Source of the DNA: Methylophilaceae bacterium
GTDB taxonomy: Bacteria > Pseudomonadota > Gammaproteobacteria > Burkholderiales > Methylophilaceae
NCBI GenBank assembly: GCA_009926525.1
Contig: RFOR01000033.1
Location: 1-7,012, forward strand
DNA length: 7,012 nucleotides
Reading direction: 5' to 3'
A program made the translations under genes and the position numbers. The notes under the pieces are model-generated. The model made no database searches, had not been told where the DNA came from, and saw only the letters and a list, made by a program, of their open reading frames with translations. Position 1 is the first letter of the stretch. Each line of letters starts with the position of its first letter. Below, one piece after another: positions 1 through 6,741 of this stretch.

Positions 1-9
1 TAAAACTAA

Positions 10-1419
10 TTAGCAGCTATAGTACAAACCAAACTCAGCTGGGTGTGGTGTCATACGTAATTTGTTCACTTCTTCCATTTTCAATGCAATGTAAGCATCG
101 ATCCAGTCATCAGAGAACACACCGCCACGCGTTAAGAACTCGCGGTCTTTGTCCAAGTTAGCCAATGCTTCTTCTAATGAAGCACAAACTGTTGGGATCA
201 AAGCATCTTCTTCTGGTGGAAGATGGTACAAGTCTTTTGTTGCTGGCTCACCTGGGTGAATCTTGTTTTGAACGCCATCAAGACCAGCCATCATCAATGC
301 GCTAAACGCCAAGTATGGGTTAGCGATTGGATCTGGGAAGCGAGCCTCAACACGACGTGCTTTGTCTGAGTGAACGAATGGAATACGGATTGAAGCAGAA
401 CGGTTTTTAGCTGAGTAAGCTAATTTAACTGGCGCTTCAAAGTGTGGAACCAAACGTTTGTATGAGTTAGTACCTGGGTTGGTAATCGCGTTCAATGCTT
501 TAGCGTGCTTGATAATGCCGCCAATGTAATAAAGCGCGAAATCGCTCAAACCTGCATAGCCGTTACCAGCGAACAAGTTTTTGCCATCTTTCCAGATGGA
601 TTGGTGAACGTGCATGCCTGAACCGTTATCGCCAGCGAAAGGCTTAGGCATAAATGTTGCAGTTTTACCGTATGCGTGAGCAGTGTTTAACACCACGTAT
701 TTAGTGATTTGTGTCCAGTCAGCGCGTTCTGTCAATGTGCTGAATTTAGTGCCGATTTCACATTGACCAGCAGTTGCCACTTCGTGGTGATGCACTTCCA
801 CAGGCACGCCCATCTCTTCTAGCGCGATACACATTGCTGAACGAACGTCTTGTAATGAATCAACTGGAGGCACTGGGAAGTAACCGCCCTTAACACCAGG
901 ACGGTGACCAGTGTTACCGCCTTCGAATTTTTCGCCTGAAGCCCAAGCGCCTTCTTCAGAATTGATGCGCACTGAACTACCGTTCATGCTTACATCCCAT
1001 TGGATTGAATCAAAAATGAAGAACTCTGGTTCTGGACCAAAGTAAGCGGTATCGCCGATACCACTTGATTTTAAGTAAGCTTCAGCACGTTTTGCCAAGC
1101 TACGTGGGCAACGGTCGTAACCTTTACCATCTGTTGGGTCAACAACGTCGCAAGTCAAAATCAATGTTGGCTCGTCCATGAACGGATCGATGTTTGCTGT
1201 ATCTGGATCAGGCATCAATTGCATGTCTGATGCTTGAATGCCCTTCCAACCAGAGATTGAAGAGCCGTCAAATGCATGGCCTTCAGTGAATTTTTCTTCG
1301 TTAAATGCTGAAACAGGCACAGTAACGTGTTGTTCTTTACCACGTGTGTCGGTGAAGCGGAAATCAACGAATTTAATGTCGTTGTCCTTCACCATCTTCA
1401 TTACGTCGGCGATTGCCAT
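10..1419 (-). CDS. glnA: Glutamine synthetase, type I (GSI-beta)
   Basis: Glutamine synthetase condenses ammonium with glutamate using ATP, in the cytosol as a dodecamer, and is the main entry point for nitrogen at low ammonium. The protein has 469 residues, the usual GSI length. Visible landmarks are the beta-Grasp N-terminal domain ending in DGSSI (51-55), the metal and substrate ligands E130 and E132 (GPEPEFF), E213 (HHHEV), E221, H270 (GSGMHVH) and E358 (VEARF), and the NRSASIRIP segment (339-347). Tyr398 in the context DLYHLPPE is the adenylylation site of the GSI-beta subclass, so GlnE-type covalent control is expected. The ATG is supported by AGGAGA five nt upstream (1425-1430). A sigma-54 promoter and NtrC sites lie in the upstream spacer. 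The ORF is intact with no odd residues. The stop is at 10-12, so the downstream terminator lies outside the window. Confidence 0.98.
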   Translation of the reverse strand: MAIADVMKMVKDNDIKFVDFRFTDTRGKEQHVTVPVSAFNEEKFTEGHAFDGSSISGWKGIQASDMQLMPDPDTANIDPFMDEPTLILTCDVVDPTDGKGYDRCPRSLAKRAEAYLKSSGIGDTAYFGPEPEFFIFDSIQWDVSMNGSSVRINSEEGAWASGEKFEGGNTGHRPGVKGGYFPVPPVDSLQDVRSAMCIALEEMGVPVEVHHHEVATAGQCEIGTKFSTLTERADWTQITKYVVLNTAHAYGKTATFMPKPFAGDNGSGMHVHQSIWKDGKNLFAGNGYAGLSDFALYYIGGIIKHAKALNAITNPGTNSYKRLVPHFEAPVKLAYSAKNRSASIRIPFVHSDKARRVEARFPDPIANPYLAFSALMMAGLDGVQNKIHPGEPATKDLYHLPPEEDALIPTVCASLEEALANLDKDREFLTRGGVFSDDWIDAYIALKMEEVNKLRMTPHPAEFGLYYSC

Positions 1420-1472
1420 TTTATTCTCCTAGATTACGCTTATAAATAAACAAAAACTTGACATGAATTACT

Positions 1473-1489
1473 AGCAGAAATCATGCCAA
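1473..1489 (-). promoter_or_regulatory. Sigma-54 (-24/-12) promoter of glnA
   Basis: Read on the minus strand the site is TTGGCATGATTTCTGCT. It matches the RpoN consensus YTGGCACGRNNNTTGCW at all but two defined positions (C to T, T to C). The invariant GG and GC are separated by exactly 10 nt. The predicted transcript start is near 1462, giving a leader of about 43 nt that contains the glnA ribosome binding site. The position, orientation and upstream NtrC palindrome all support it. This is a sequence match only. Confidence 0.8.
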
Positions 1490-1490
1490 T

Positions 1491-1508
1491 CGAGTATTTG
1501 GATACCCG
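1491..1508. repeat. Imperfect inverted repeat beside the glnA -24 element
   Basis: CGAGTAT and ATACCCG form 7-bp arms with a single mismatch (G-T) around TTGG. The element abuts the -24 box of the sigma-54 promoter, at about -29 to -46. It could be a regulator site, but I do not recognise the motif, and arms this short occur by chance. Confidence 0.3.
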
Positions 1509-1526
1509 CTTATTTTTACACAGATA

Positions 1527-1532
1527 ATTATA
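1527..1532 (-). promoter_or_regulatory. Possible sigma-70 -10 element upstream of glnA
   Basis: The minus strand reads a perfect TATAAT here, between the NtrC sites and the sigma-54 promoter. No good -35 hexamer lies at 16-18 bp (GGCGAG at 17 bp), so it would need an activator or be a chance match in AT-rich DNA. Enteric glnA does have a second, sigma-70 promoter upstream of the sigma-54 one, which makes the position plausible. Confidence 0.25.
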
Positions 1533-1552
1533 AAAGAGAATAAAAACAACTC

Positions 1553-1567
1553 GCCTTGATATTGTGC
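1553..1567. promoter_or_regulatory. Possible second, weak NtrC site
   Basis: This 15-bp stretch (GCCTTGATATTGTGC) keeps the GC...GTGC ends of an NtrC site, but its left half is poorly conserved. Its centre (1560) is exactly 30 bp, about three helical turns, from the centre of the strong palindrome, so two dimers would sit on the same DNA face. That spacing resembles the paired enhancer sites of E. coli glnA (about 32 bp apart). The position, more than the sequence itself, is the reason for reporting it. Confidence 0.35.
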
Positions 1568-1582
1568 ATGACATTAAATCTC

Positions 1583-1597
1583 GCACCATATTGGTGC
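1583..1597. promoter_or_regulatory. NtrC (NRI) binding site, strong
   Basis: GCACCATATTGGTGC is a perfect palindrome with 6-bp arms around TAT. It fits the known NtrC pattern GCAC-N7-GTGC and closely resembles the enhancer sites upstream of enteric glnA. Its centre (1590) lies about 128 bp upstream of the predicted sigma-54 start of glnA, a normal enhancer distance for this activator class. It also lies upstream of the divergent rhodanese gene. Confidence 0.78.
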
Positions 1598-1624
1598 AAT
1601 TATGCGTGAGGGCTTAAATACGGC

Positions 1625-1630
1625 TATACT
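1625..1630 (+). promoter_or_regulatory. Likely -10 element of the rhodanese-aroE-mtgA operon
   Basis: TATACT matches the sigma-70 -10 consensus at five of six positions and would start transcription near 1637, leaving a leader of about 32 nt. The -35 region is poor (ATGCGT at 17 bp). An alternative pair is TTGGTG at 1591-1596 with TTAAAT at 1614-1619, 17 bp apart, and it would overlap the NtrC palindrome directly. Confidence 0.35.
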
Positions 1631-1668
1631 TTCAGCATATTCATAAGACGTAATAATGAGGAGCCAAA

Positions 1669-2124
1669 ATGGAAACACTCTCACCGATTTTAGAAAAAGC
1701 AAAACAACGTGCTGCAGATTTAAACCTTCCTTATGCCGGCGCATTAACGCCGTCAGAGGCTTATCAAGTACTGCAATTGACTCAAAATGCGAAGTTGGTG
1801 GATGTGCGCACCCGTGCAGAGTTAGAGCTAGTTGGTCGTGTGCCACTAGCAGCGCATATTGAATGGGCATTTTATCCTGGCATGGTGGCTAATCCAGACT
1901 TCGCTGCGCAAATTAAAACCCAGCTCGATCCAGAAGTGCTGACGATTTTTATGTGCCGTACAGGTGGTCGCTCGCACAATGCTGCTGTTTTGGCAGCGCA
2001 GCTAGGTTTCTCGGAAGCCTATAATATGCTCGAAGGTTTTGAAGGTGAAGCAACGCCAGATCATAAGCAACGTTGCAAGCTGAACGGTTGGAAAGTCGCT
2101 GATTTGCCTTGGACTAATGCTTAA
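1669..2124 (+). CDS. Single-domain rhodanese-like sulfurtransferase
   Basis: This 151-residue protein is a lone rhodanese domain with a short helical N-terminal extension. Visible motifs are LVDVR (43-47) at the start of the fold, the CH2-like RAELELVGRVPLA segment (49-61), and the active-site loop C-R-T-G-G-R-S at 96-102. Cys96 is the residue expected to carry a persulfide. The C-terminal stretch from LEGFEGE through GW (121-141) is typical of single-domain members. There is no signal peptide or membrane segment, so it should be cytosolic. The family moves sulfane sulfur between donors and thiophilic acceptors, but the substrate cannot be read from sequence. A strong GAGGAG at 1658-1663, five nt before the ATG, fixes the start. 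It is the first gene of a tight cluster with aroE 17 nt downstream, although no direct functional link to shikimate synthesis is evident. Confidence 0.9.
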   Translation: METLSPILEKAKQRAADLNLPYAGALTPSEAYQVLQLTQNAKLVDVRTRAELELVGRVPLAAHIEWAFYPGMVANPDFAAQIKTQLDPEVLTIFMCRTGGRSHNAAVLAAQLGFSEAYNMLEGFEGEATPDHKQRCKLNGWKVADLPWTNA

Positions 2125-2141
2125 TTTAGACCTGACTTTTC

Positions 2142-2975
2142 ATGACTGATTTTTACGCTGTTATTGGGAACCCGATAGAGCACAGCAAATCGCCTGTGAT
2201 TCATCATGCGTTTGCGCAATTAACCCATCAAGATATTCAATATGAGCGTGTGCTTGCGCCCTTAGATGGTTTTGCTGAAACCGTTCAAGGCTTGATATCG
2301 CATGGATTTAAAGGCGCAAATGTCACCGTGCCATTCAAGCTCGAGGCGTTTGCGATGGCGAACCGTTTAACTGAGCGTGCACAAGATGCGGGTGCGGTGA
2401 ATACTTTAATATTTGATGCAGAAGGCATCATTGGCGACAACACTGATGGCGTAGGATTGGTAAGGGATATTACCCAAAATATCGGCATTTCATTTGCTGG
2501 TAAACGCGTGTTGCTAATTGGTGCTGGTGGGGCTTCCGAAGGTGTGTTGCATCCTATTTTGGCTGAGCAACCAGCGCTACTTATCATCACTAATCGTACT
2601 TTGGACAAAGCGCTCAATATGGTGAAGCGTGTAGAAGCACGCGACGACATGTTGTTTGTGTCTATTAATGCCAATGCGTTTGACGACCTGCACGGTCAGC
2701 AATTTGATATTGTTATCAATGCAACTTCTGCTGGATTAACTGACAGCCACTTACCGCTTCCGGCAGGAATTTTTGCGCCAAATGCCTTAGCTTACGACAT
2801 GATGTATGGACGTATCACACCTTTTATGGCCTTTGCGCTTCATCAGGGCGCTGCTGTTTTTGGTGGACTTGGTATGCTCATAGAGCAAGCTGCTGAAGCT
2901 TTTTCTTTGTGGCGTGGAATTCGCCCCCCAACTGCGCCAGTCATCGAAATGTTCAAACAACAGGCTAAAGCTTAG
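2142..2975 (+). CDS. aroE: Shikimate dehydrogenase (NADP+)
   Basis: AroE reduces 3-dehydroshikimate to shikimate with NADPH, the fourth step of the shikimate pathway to aromatic amino acids and folate. The protein is 277 residues, the normal length. The substrate domain shows S15-K-S17, NVTVPFK with catalytic Lys66, and GDNTDG with Asp102. The Rossmann part has GAGGAS (127-132) and NRT (151-153), the latter expected to contact the NADP 2'-phosphate. NATSAG (193-198), DMMY (219-222) and [14 protein letters not shown] (241-254) follow. The NADP motif and shikimate residues favour AroE over the YdiB or quinate type. The ATG fits the family N-terminus ([15 protein letters not shown]), but no clear Shine-Dalgarno precedes it. 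Translation may be coupled to the rhodanese gene ending 17 nt upstream. The mtgA start follows its stop by 3 nt. Confidence 0.97.
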   Translation: MTDFYAVIGNPIEHSKSPVIHHAFAQLTHQDIQYERVLAPLDGFAETVQGLISHGFKGANVTVPFKLEAFAMANRLTERAQDAGAVNTLIFDAEGIIGDNTDGVGLVRDITQNIGISFAGKRVLLIGAGGASEGVLHPILAEQPALLIITNRTLDKALNMVKRVEARDDMLFVSINANAFDDLHGQQFDIVINATSAGLTDSHLPLPAGIFAPNALAYDMMYGRITPFMAFALHQGAAVFGGLGMLIEQAAEAFSLWRGIRPPTAPVIEMFKQQAKA

Positions 2976-2978
2976 CGC

Positions 2979-3671
2979 ATGAGATTGTCCCCTACTTTTT
3001 GGCGTGTGCTCAAATGGCTAGGCATCATTATTGTGATCTACCAGCTTTGGATTTTCCTCCATATTTGCTGGTGGATAAATCACAATCCATCAACCAGTGC
3101 TTTTATGGATGATCGCTTAGAGGTCTTGCAAGAAAGCAACCCAGATGCTGTCCTTAAACATCGCTGGGTCGACTACAAAAAAATTTCCCCGAATCTAAAG
3201 CGTGCCCTCATCGCAGCCGAAGATGCGAAGTTTGTGGATCATGAAGGATTTGATTGGGAAGGCATCCAGAAAGCCTACGAGAAAAATCTGAAAAAAGGTA
3301 AAGTGGTCGCTGGCGGTTCAACCATTAGTCAGCAACTTGCGAAGAATTTGTTTTTATCGACAAAACGCACTCCATGGCGCAAGGCTGAAGAAGCGATGAT
3401 TACTGTTATGCTCGAAGCGACGATGAGTAAGCGACGTATCTTTGAGATTTACTTAAATGTGATTGAATGGGGAAATGGCATATTTGGAGCGGAAGCCGCC
3501 GCCAAATATTATTTCCATACCAGCGCTAAAAACTTAAGCGCTGAGCAAGCCGCAAAGCTTGCAGCGATGGTGCCAAATCCTAGGTATTACGATAAGCATC
3601 GTCAAGCCAAAGGTTTGATACGAAAAACCGGCATCATTGAGGCGCGTATGAATAGCGCAGAAATTCCTTGA
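2979..3671 (+). CDS. mtgA: Monofunctional peptidoglycan glycosyltransferase (GT51)
   Basis: MtgA polymerises glycan strands from lipid II on the periplasmic face of the inner membrane and lacks the transpeptidase domain of class A penicillin-binding proteins. The 230-residue protein has an N-terminal membrane anchor at about 10-33, hydrophobic with several Trp and preceded by basic residues. The GT51 motifs follow in order: EDAKFVDHEGFDW (81-93) with the expected catalytic Glu81, GGSTISQQLAKNLFL (112-126), the RKAEE region (134-138), and KRRIFEIYLNVIEWGNGIFGA (151-171). The length and lack of a further domain identify the monofunctional form. The start lies only 3 nt after the aroE stop and has no strong ribosome binding site, which suggests translational coupling. 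An aroE-mtgA pairing is, from memory, common in related betaproteobacteria. A repeat and a hairpin lie downstream. Confidence 0.96.
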   Translation: MRLSPTFWRVLKWLGIIIVIYQLWIFLHICWWINHNPSTSAFMDDRLEVLQESNPDAVLKHRWVDYKKISPNLKRALIAAEDAKFVDHEGFDWEGIQKAYEKNLKKGKVVAGGSTISQQLAKNLFLSTKRTPWRKAEEAMITVMLEATMSKRRIFEIYLNVIEWGNGIFGAEAAAKYYFHTSAKNLSAEQAAKLAAMVPNPRYYDKHRQAKGLIRKTGIIEARMNSAEIP

Positions 3672-3686
3672 TGGTGTCCTCTAGGC

Positions 3687-3708
3687 GTTCGGGGTGAGCC
3701 TGTCGAAC
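3687..3708. repeat. REP-like palindromic repeat, single copy here
   Basis: The arms GTTCG (3687-3691) and CGAAC (3704-3708) enclose GGGTGAGCCTGT. On the other strand it reads GTTCGACAGGCTCACCCCG followed by AAC. From memory this resembles the short TTCGACAGGCTCAG...GAAC palindromes scattered between genes in many proteobacterial genomes. It lies in a convergent intergenic gap 16 nt after mtgA, a typical location for such elements. One copy in the window cannot prove dispersal. Confidence 0.5.
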
Positions 3709-3717
3709 CATAAACTT

Positions 3718-3743
3718 TAAGCACTTATCTTTCGATAAGCTTA
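3718..3743 (-). terminator. Hairpin between mtgA and uvrA, possible uvrA terminator
   Basis: A perfect 6-bp stem CTTATC/GATAAG (3724-3729, 3734-3739) is extended by TAAG/CTTA (3718-3721, 3740-3743) across a two-nt CA bulge. On the minus strand the loop is GAAA, a stable tetraloop type. In that direction the stem is followed by only a short T stretch (AAGTTTAT), and in the plus direction by no T-run at all. It is therefore more plausibly the end of uvrA than of mtgA, and weak in either case. Confidence 0.4.
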
Positions 3744-3761
3744 GGCCAAAATGGATTGTGC

Positions 3762-6578
3762 TTACTTCAGCATCGTTTTTAGGTATTTGCCGGTGTAACT
3801 TTCAACACACTGCGCGACCTTTTCAGGCGGGCCTTCAACGAGAATTGTACCGCCACCATCACCACCTTCTGGTCCCATATCAATGAGCCAGTCGGCTGTT
3901 TTAATCACATCCAAGTTGTGCTCAATAATCACCATGGTATTGCCTGCATCACGAAGACGATGAATCACATCTAATAAAAGTTGAATATCCGCAAAGTGAA
4001 GTCCGGTTGTTGGTTCATCCAAAATGTACAGCGTGCGACCAGTATCTCGCTTTGAAAGCTCAAGTGCGAGTTTCACGCGTTGTGCTTCACCGCCAGATAA
4101 GGTCGTCGCAGATTGGCCAAGCGTGATATAGCCTAGGCCAACATCGAGCAAGGTTTTGAGTTTACGTTGTACTACGGGCACCACGCTGAAGAACTCGTGC
4201 GCTTGTTCGACCGTCATCTCTAATACTTCACGGATGTTTTTTCCCTTGTAGTTAATTTCCAATGTTTCGCGGTTATAGCGCTGTCCTTTACATACATCAC
4301 ATGGCACATAAACATCTGGCAAGAAGTGCATTTCTACGCGCAACACGCCATCGCCTTGGCAAGCCTCGCATCGACCACCTTTCACGTTAAATGAATAGCG
4401 ACCGGGACCATACCCACGTGCACGACTTTCTGGCACACCTGCGAATAAATCACGAATCGGTGTAAATAAGCCCGTATAAGTTGCCGGGTTTGAACGTGGC
4501 GTTCTGCCGATCGGACTTTGATCGACATCCACGACTTTGTCGAAAAACTCTAAGCCTTCAATGCCGTCAAACGGTGCTGGTTCTGTCGAGCTGCCGTATA
4601 AATGTTGGGCCACCACACGGTAAAGTGTGTCATTAATCAGGGTGGATTTGCCTGAACCTGAAACCCCTGTGACGCACGTGAGTAAACCCACAGGTAATTT
4701 AAGCGATACGTCTTTTAAGTTATTCCCAGTTGCGTGAGAAAGGGATAACCAACGCGCTGGATCTGGCGTATGGCGTTTAGGGTTATAAGTGATTTGTTTT
4801 TTGCCGCTAAGGTATTGGCCAGTCAATGAATTTGAATTAGCTTGGATTTCAGCTGGGGTACCTTCAGCAACAATTTGGCCGCCATGTTCCCCAGCGCCTG
4901 GGCCAATGTCGACCACATAGTCAGCTGCCATAATTGCATCTTGGTCATGTTCCACCACAATCACGCTATTGCCGATATCGCGTAAGCGCATCAAGGTTTC
5001 AAGGAGTCTGTCGTTGTCGCGTTGATGTAACCCAATAGAAGGCTCATCGAGCACATACATCACGCCAGTTAAACCAGAGCCTATTTGTGATGCCAAACGA
5101 ATACGTTGCGCCTCACCTCCTGATAGCGTTTCAGCAGAACGAGAGAGTGATAAATACTCTAAGCCCACATTGGTTAAAAACTTTAAACGGCTACTAATCT
5201 CTTTTACAATTTTATCAGCTATAGCTAGCTTTTGACCATGCAGTTCAATGGTTTCAAAGAAAGTTAGTGCTTGCTTTAGTGGCACTTCGCATACTTCATG
5301 GATATTTTTATTGCCCACTTTTACATGGCGTGCTTCGGTGCGTAAACGTGTACCCGCACAACTAGGGCAAGTTTGTGAATTGAGATATTTCGCTAATTCT
5401 TCACGCACAGTGGTTGAGTCAGTTTCGTGATAGCGACGTTGAAGATTATTCAAAATGCCTTCAAAACTATGACGCTTTTCAAAGAACGAACCACGTTCAT
5501 TGAGATACTTAAATGCAATCTCTTGTTTTCCACTGCCATGCAGAAGAATTTGTTGCGTATCTTCAGGCAGTTCTTCAAACGCTGTTTCTAAATCAAATCG
5601 GTAATGTGCAGCAAGACTACTTAGTAGTTGGAAGTAGAATTGGTTGCGTTTATCCCAACCTTTAATGGCGCCTGCAGCAAGAGATAAATGTGGAAATGCC
5701 ACGACGCGTTTAGGATCAAAAAAGCTCATTTGTCCTAAGCCGTCACATTTTGGACAAGCCCCCATCGGGTTGTTAAACGAGAATAAACGTGGCTCGAGTT
5801 CCGCCAATGAGTAATCGCAGGATGGGCATGAAAACTTAGCAGAAAATAAGTGCTCCTTGCCATTATCCATTTCCATGGCGATTGCTTTACCTTCTGCTAA
5901 ACGGAGCGCAGTTTCGAATGACTCAGCTATACGCTGCTTCATGTCAGCGCGGACTTTTAGTCGATCAATCACCACATCAATCGAGTGTTTAGTTGTTTTA
6001 GTGAGTGTTGGTGGCGCGTCAAGCTCATAAATTTCACCATCTACACGTACCCGCACAAACCCTTGTGCTTTTAATCCTTCAAATAAATCGAGTTGTTCGC
6101 CTTTGCGTTCACGCACTACCGGTGCCAAGATCATGAGCTTGGTTTCTTCAGGTAAGCTTAAAACACTGTCCACCATTTGCGAGACAGTTTGTGCTTCTAA
6201 TTTGATGTGATGCTCAGGACACTCCGGGTCGCCTGCGCGCGCATAAAGCAAACGCAAATAATCATGAATTTCGGTCACCGTGCCCACCGTTGAGCGGGGG
6301 TTATGCGAGGTGGATTTTTGTTCGATAGAAATGGCCGGCGATAAACCTTCAATTAAATCGACATCCGGTTTATCCATACGCGCCAAGAATTGACGTGCAT
6401 AAGCAGAAAGAGATTCAACATAGCGGCGTTGGCCTTCAGCGTAAAGGGTATCAAAAGCGAGGGAAGATTTACCCGATCCAGAAAGTCCAGTAATGACAAT
6501 CATTTTGTTGCGCGGTAAATCCAGCGAAACGTTTTTTAGATTGTGCGTGCGAGCGCCGCGAATACGTATGAAATCCAT
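3762..6578 (-). CDS. uvrA: Excinuclease ABC subunit A
   Basis: UvrA is the damage-sensing ATPase of nucleotide excision repair. Its dimer scans DNA and loads UvrB. From the ATG at 6576-6578 the protein has 938 residues (E. coli UvrA has 940). The order is complete: Walker [10 protein letters not shown] (31-39), UvrB-binding insert (about 120-245), zinc module C251/C254/C275/C278, an additional Cys pair C404/C407, signature LSGGEAQR (485-492), Walker B VMYVLDEP (506-513), second Walker [10 protein letters not shown] (638-646), DNA-binding zinc module C737/C740/C760/C763, second LSGGEAQR (827-834) and LYILDEP (850-856). A TTG directly upstream (6579-6581) could also start translation and would add one residue. 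ATG is preferred because the family begins with M-D-x-I. Only a weak AGG lies upstream. A promoter-like region with a palindrome lies at 6608-6636. Confidence 0.97.
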   Translation of the reverse strand: MDFIRIRGARTHNLKNVSLDLPRNKMIVITGLSGSGKSSLAFDTLYAEGQRRYVESLSAYARQFLARMDKPDVDLIEGLSPAISIEQKSTSHNPRSTVGTVTEIHDYLRLLYARAGDPECPEHHIKLEAQTVSQMVDSVLSLPEETKLMILAPVVRERKGEQLDLFEGLKAQGFVRVRVDGEIYELDAPPTLTKTTKHSIDVVIDRLKVRADMKQRIAESFETALRLAEGKAIAMEMDNGKEHLFSAKFSCPSCDYSLAELEPRLFSFNNPMGACPKCDGLGQMSFFDPKRVVAFPHLSLAAGAIKGWDKRNQFYFQLLSSLAAHYRFDLETAFEELPEDTQQILLHGSGKQEIAFKYLNERGSFFEKRHSFEGILNNLQRRYHETDSTTVREELAKYLNSQTCPSCAGTRLRTEARHVKVGNKNIHEVCEVPLKQALTFFETIELHGQKLAIADKIVKEISSRLKFLTNVGLEYLSLSRSAETLSGGEAQRIRLASQIGSGLTGVMYVLDEPSIGLHQRDNDRLLETLMRLRDIGNSVIVVEHDQDAIMAADYVVDIGPGAGEHGGQIVAEGTPAEIQANSNSLTGQYLSGKKQITYNPKRHTPDPARWLSLSHATGNNLKDVSLKLPVGLLTCVTGVSGSGKSTLINDTLYRVVAQHLYGSSTEPAPFDGIEGLEFFDKVVDVDQSPIGRTPRSNPATYTGLFTPIRDLFAGVPESRARGYGPGRYSFNVKGGRCEACQGDGVLRVEMHFLPDVYVPCDVCKGQRYNRETLEINYKGKNIREVLEMTVEQAHEFFSVVPVVQRKLKTLLDVGLGYITLGQSATTLSGGEAQRVKLALELSKRDTGRTLYILDEPTTGLHFADIQLLLDVIHRLRDAGNTMVIIEHNLDVIKTADWLIDMGPEGGDGGGTILVEGPPEKVAQCVESYTGKYLKTMLK

Positions 6579-6607
6579 CAATTTATGGTGAGCCTAAAAA
6601 ATAATTT

Positions 6608-6636
6608 ATTAAAACAAAAAAGTTGTTTTAAGTGAA
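6608..6636 (-). promoter_or_regulatory. Probable sigma-70 promoter of uvrA
   Basis: On the minus strand TTCACT (6631-6636) is followed after exactly 17 bp by TTTAAT (6608-6613). These match the -35 consensus at four of six positions and the -10 at five of six. Transcription would begin close to 6601, leaving a leader of about 23 nt before the uvrA ATG. The surrounding DNA is very AT-rich, so chance matches are easy. Confidence 0.4.
6609..6631. repeat. Perfect 9-bp inverted repeat in the uvrA upstream region
   Basis: TTAAAACAA (6609-6617) and TTGTTTTAA (6623-6631) are exact inverted copies separated by AAAAG. The element spans the spacer of the proposed uvrA promoter and reaches into both hexamers, where a repressor would block polymerase. 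It is not a LexA box. It could instead be a hairpin in the longer divergent transcripts. I do not recognise the motif. Confidence 0.5.
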
Positions 6637-6699
6637 TGCAGAAAAACGACGATATCTAAAACAAGTCTTTTTAAGTGCCGCATCAAAAAAGCGGGCAAC

Positions 6700-6715
6700 C
6701 TGTTAATATACGCAA
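6700..6715. promoter_or_regulatory. Degenerate LexA-like sequence
   Basis: CTGTTAATATACGCAA keeps CTGT and an AT-rich core in the CTG-N10-CAG spacing of LexA boxes, but its right end is CAA instead of CAG. It is 27 bp upstream of the MFS start and 122 bp upstream of uvrA. uvrA is SOS-regulated in E. coli, which gives the match some context. The sequence evidence is weak, and TAATAT inside it could equally be a -10 for the MFS gene. Confidence 0.2.
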
Positions 6716-6741
6716 GTTAAAAGATAAAGTTAAATAATTTC

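Noticed and set aside
1458..1463. Perfect TTGACA on the plus strand, a possible -35 for a plus-strand promoter
   Set aside because: No -10-like hexamer follows at 16-18 bp (TCATGC at 17 bp), and it lies over 200 bp from the rhodanese start, within the glnA leader and sigma-54 promoter region.
1574..1870. 98-residue minus-strand open frame overlapping the rhodanese gene and spacer
   Set aside because: It is antisense to a clear rhodanese CDS, covers the NtrC and promoter region, and shows no family motif.
2285..2674. 129-residue minus-strand open frame inside aroE
   Set aside because: It is the antisense shadow of a well-conserved aroE, with low-complexity Ser/Ala/Pro composition and no recognisable domain.
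6678..6694. CCGC...GCGG small hairpin next to an A-run, considered as a terminator
   Set aside because: The stem is only 4 bp with a 9-nt loop that holds the A-run itself, and it lies in a divergent spacer where no transcript should end.
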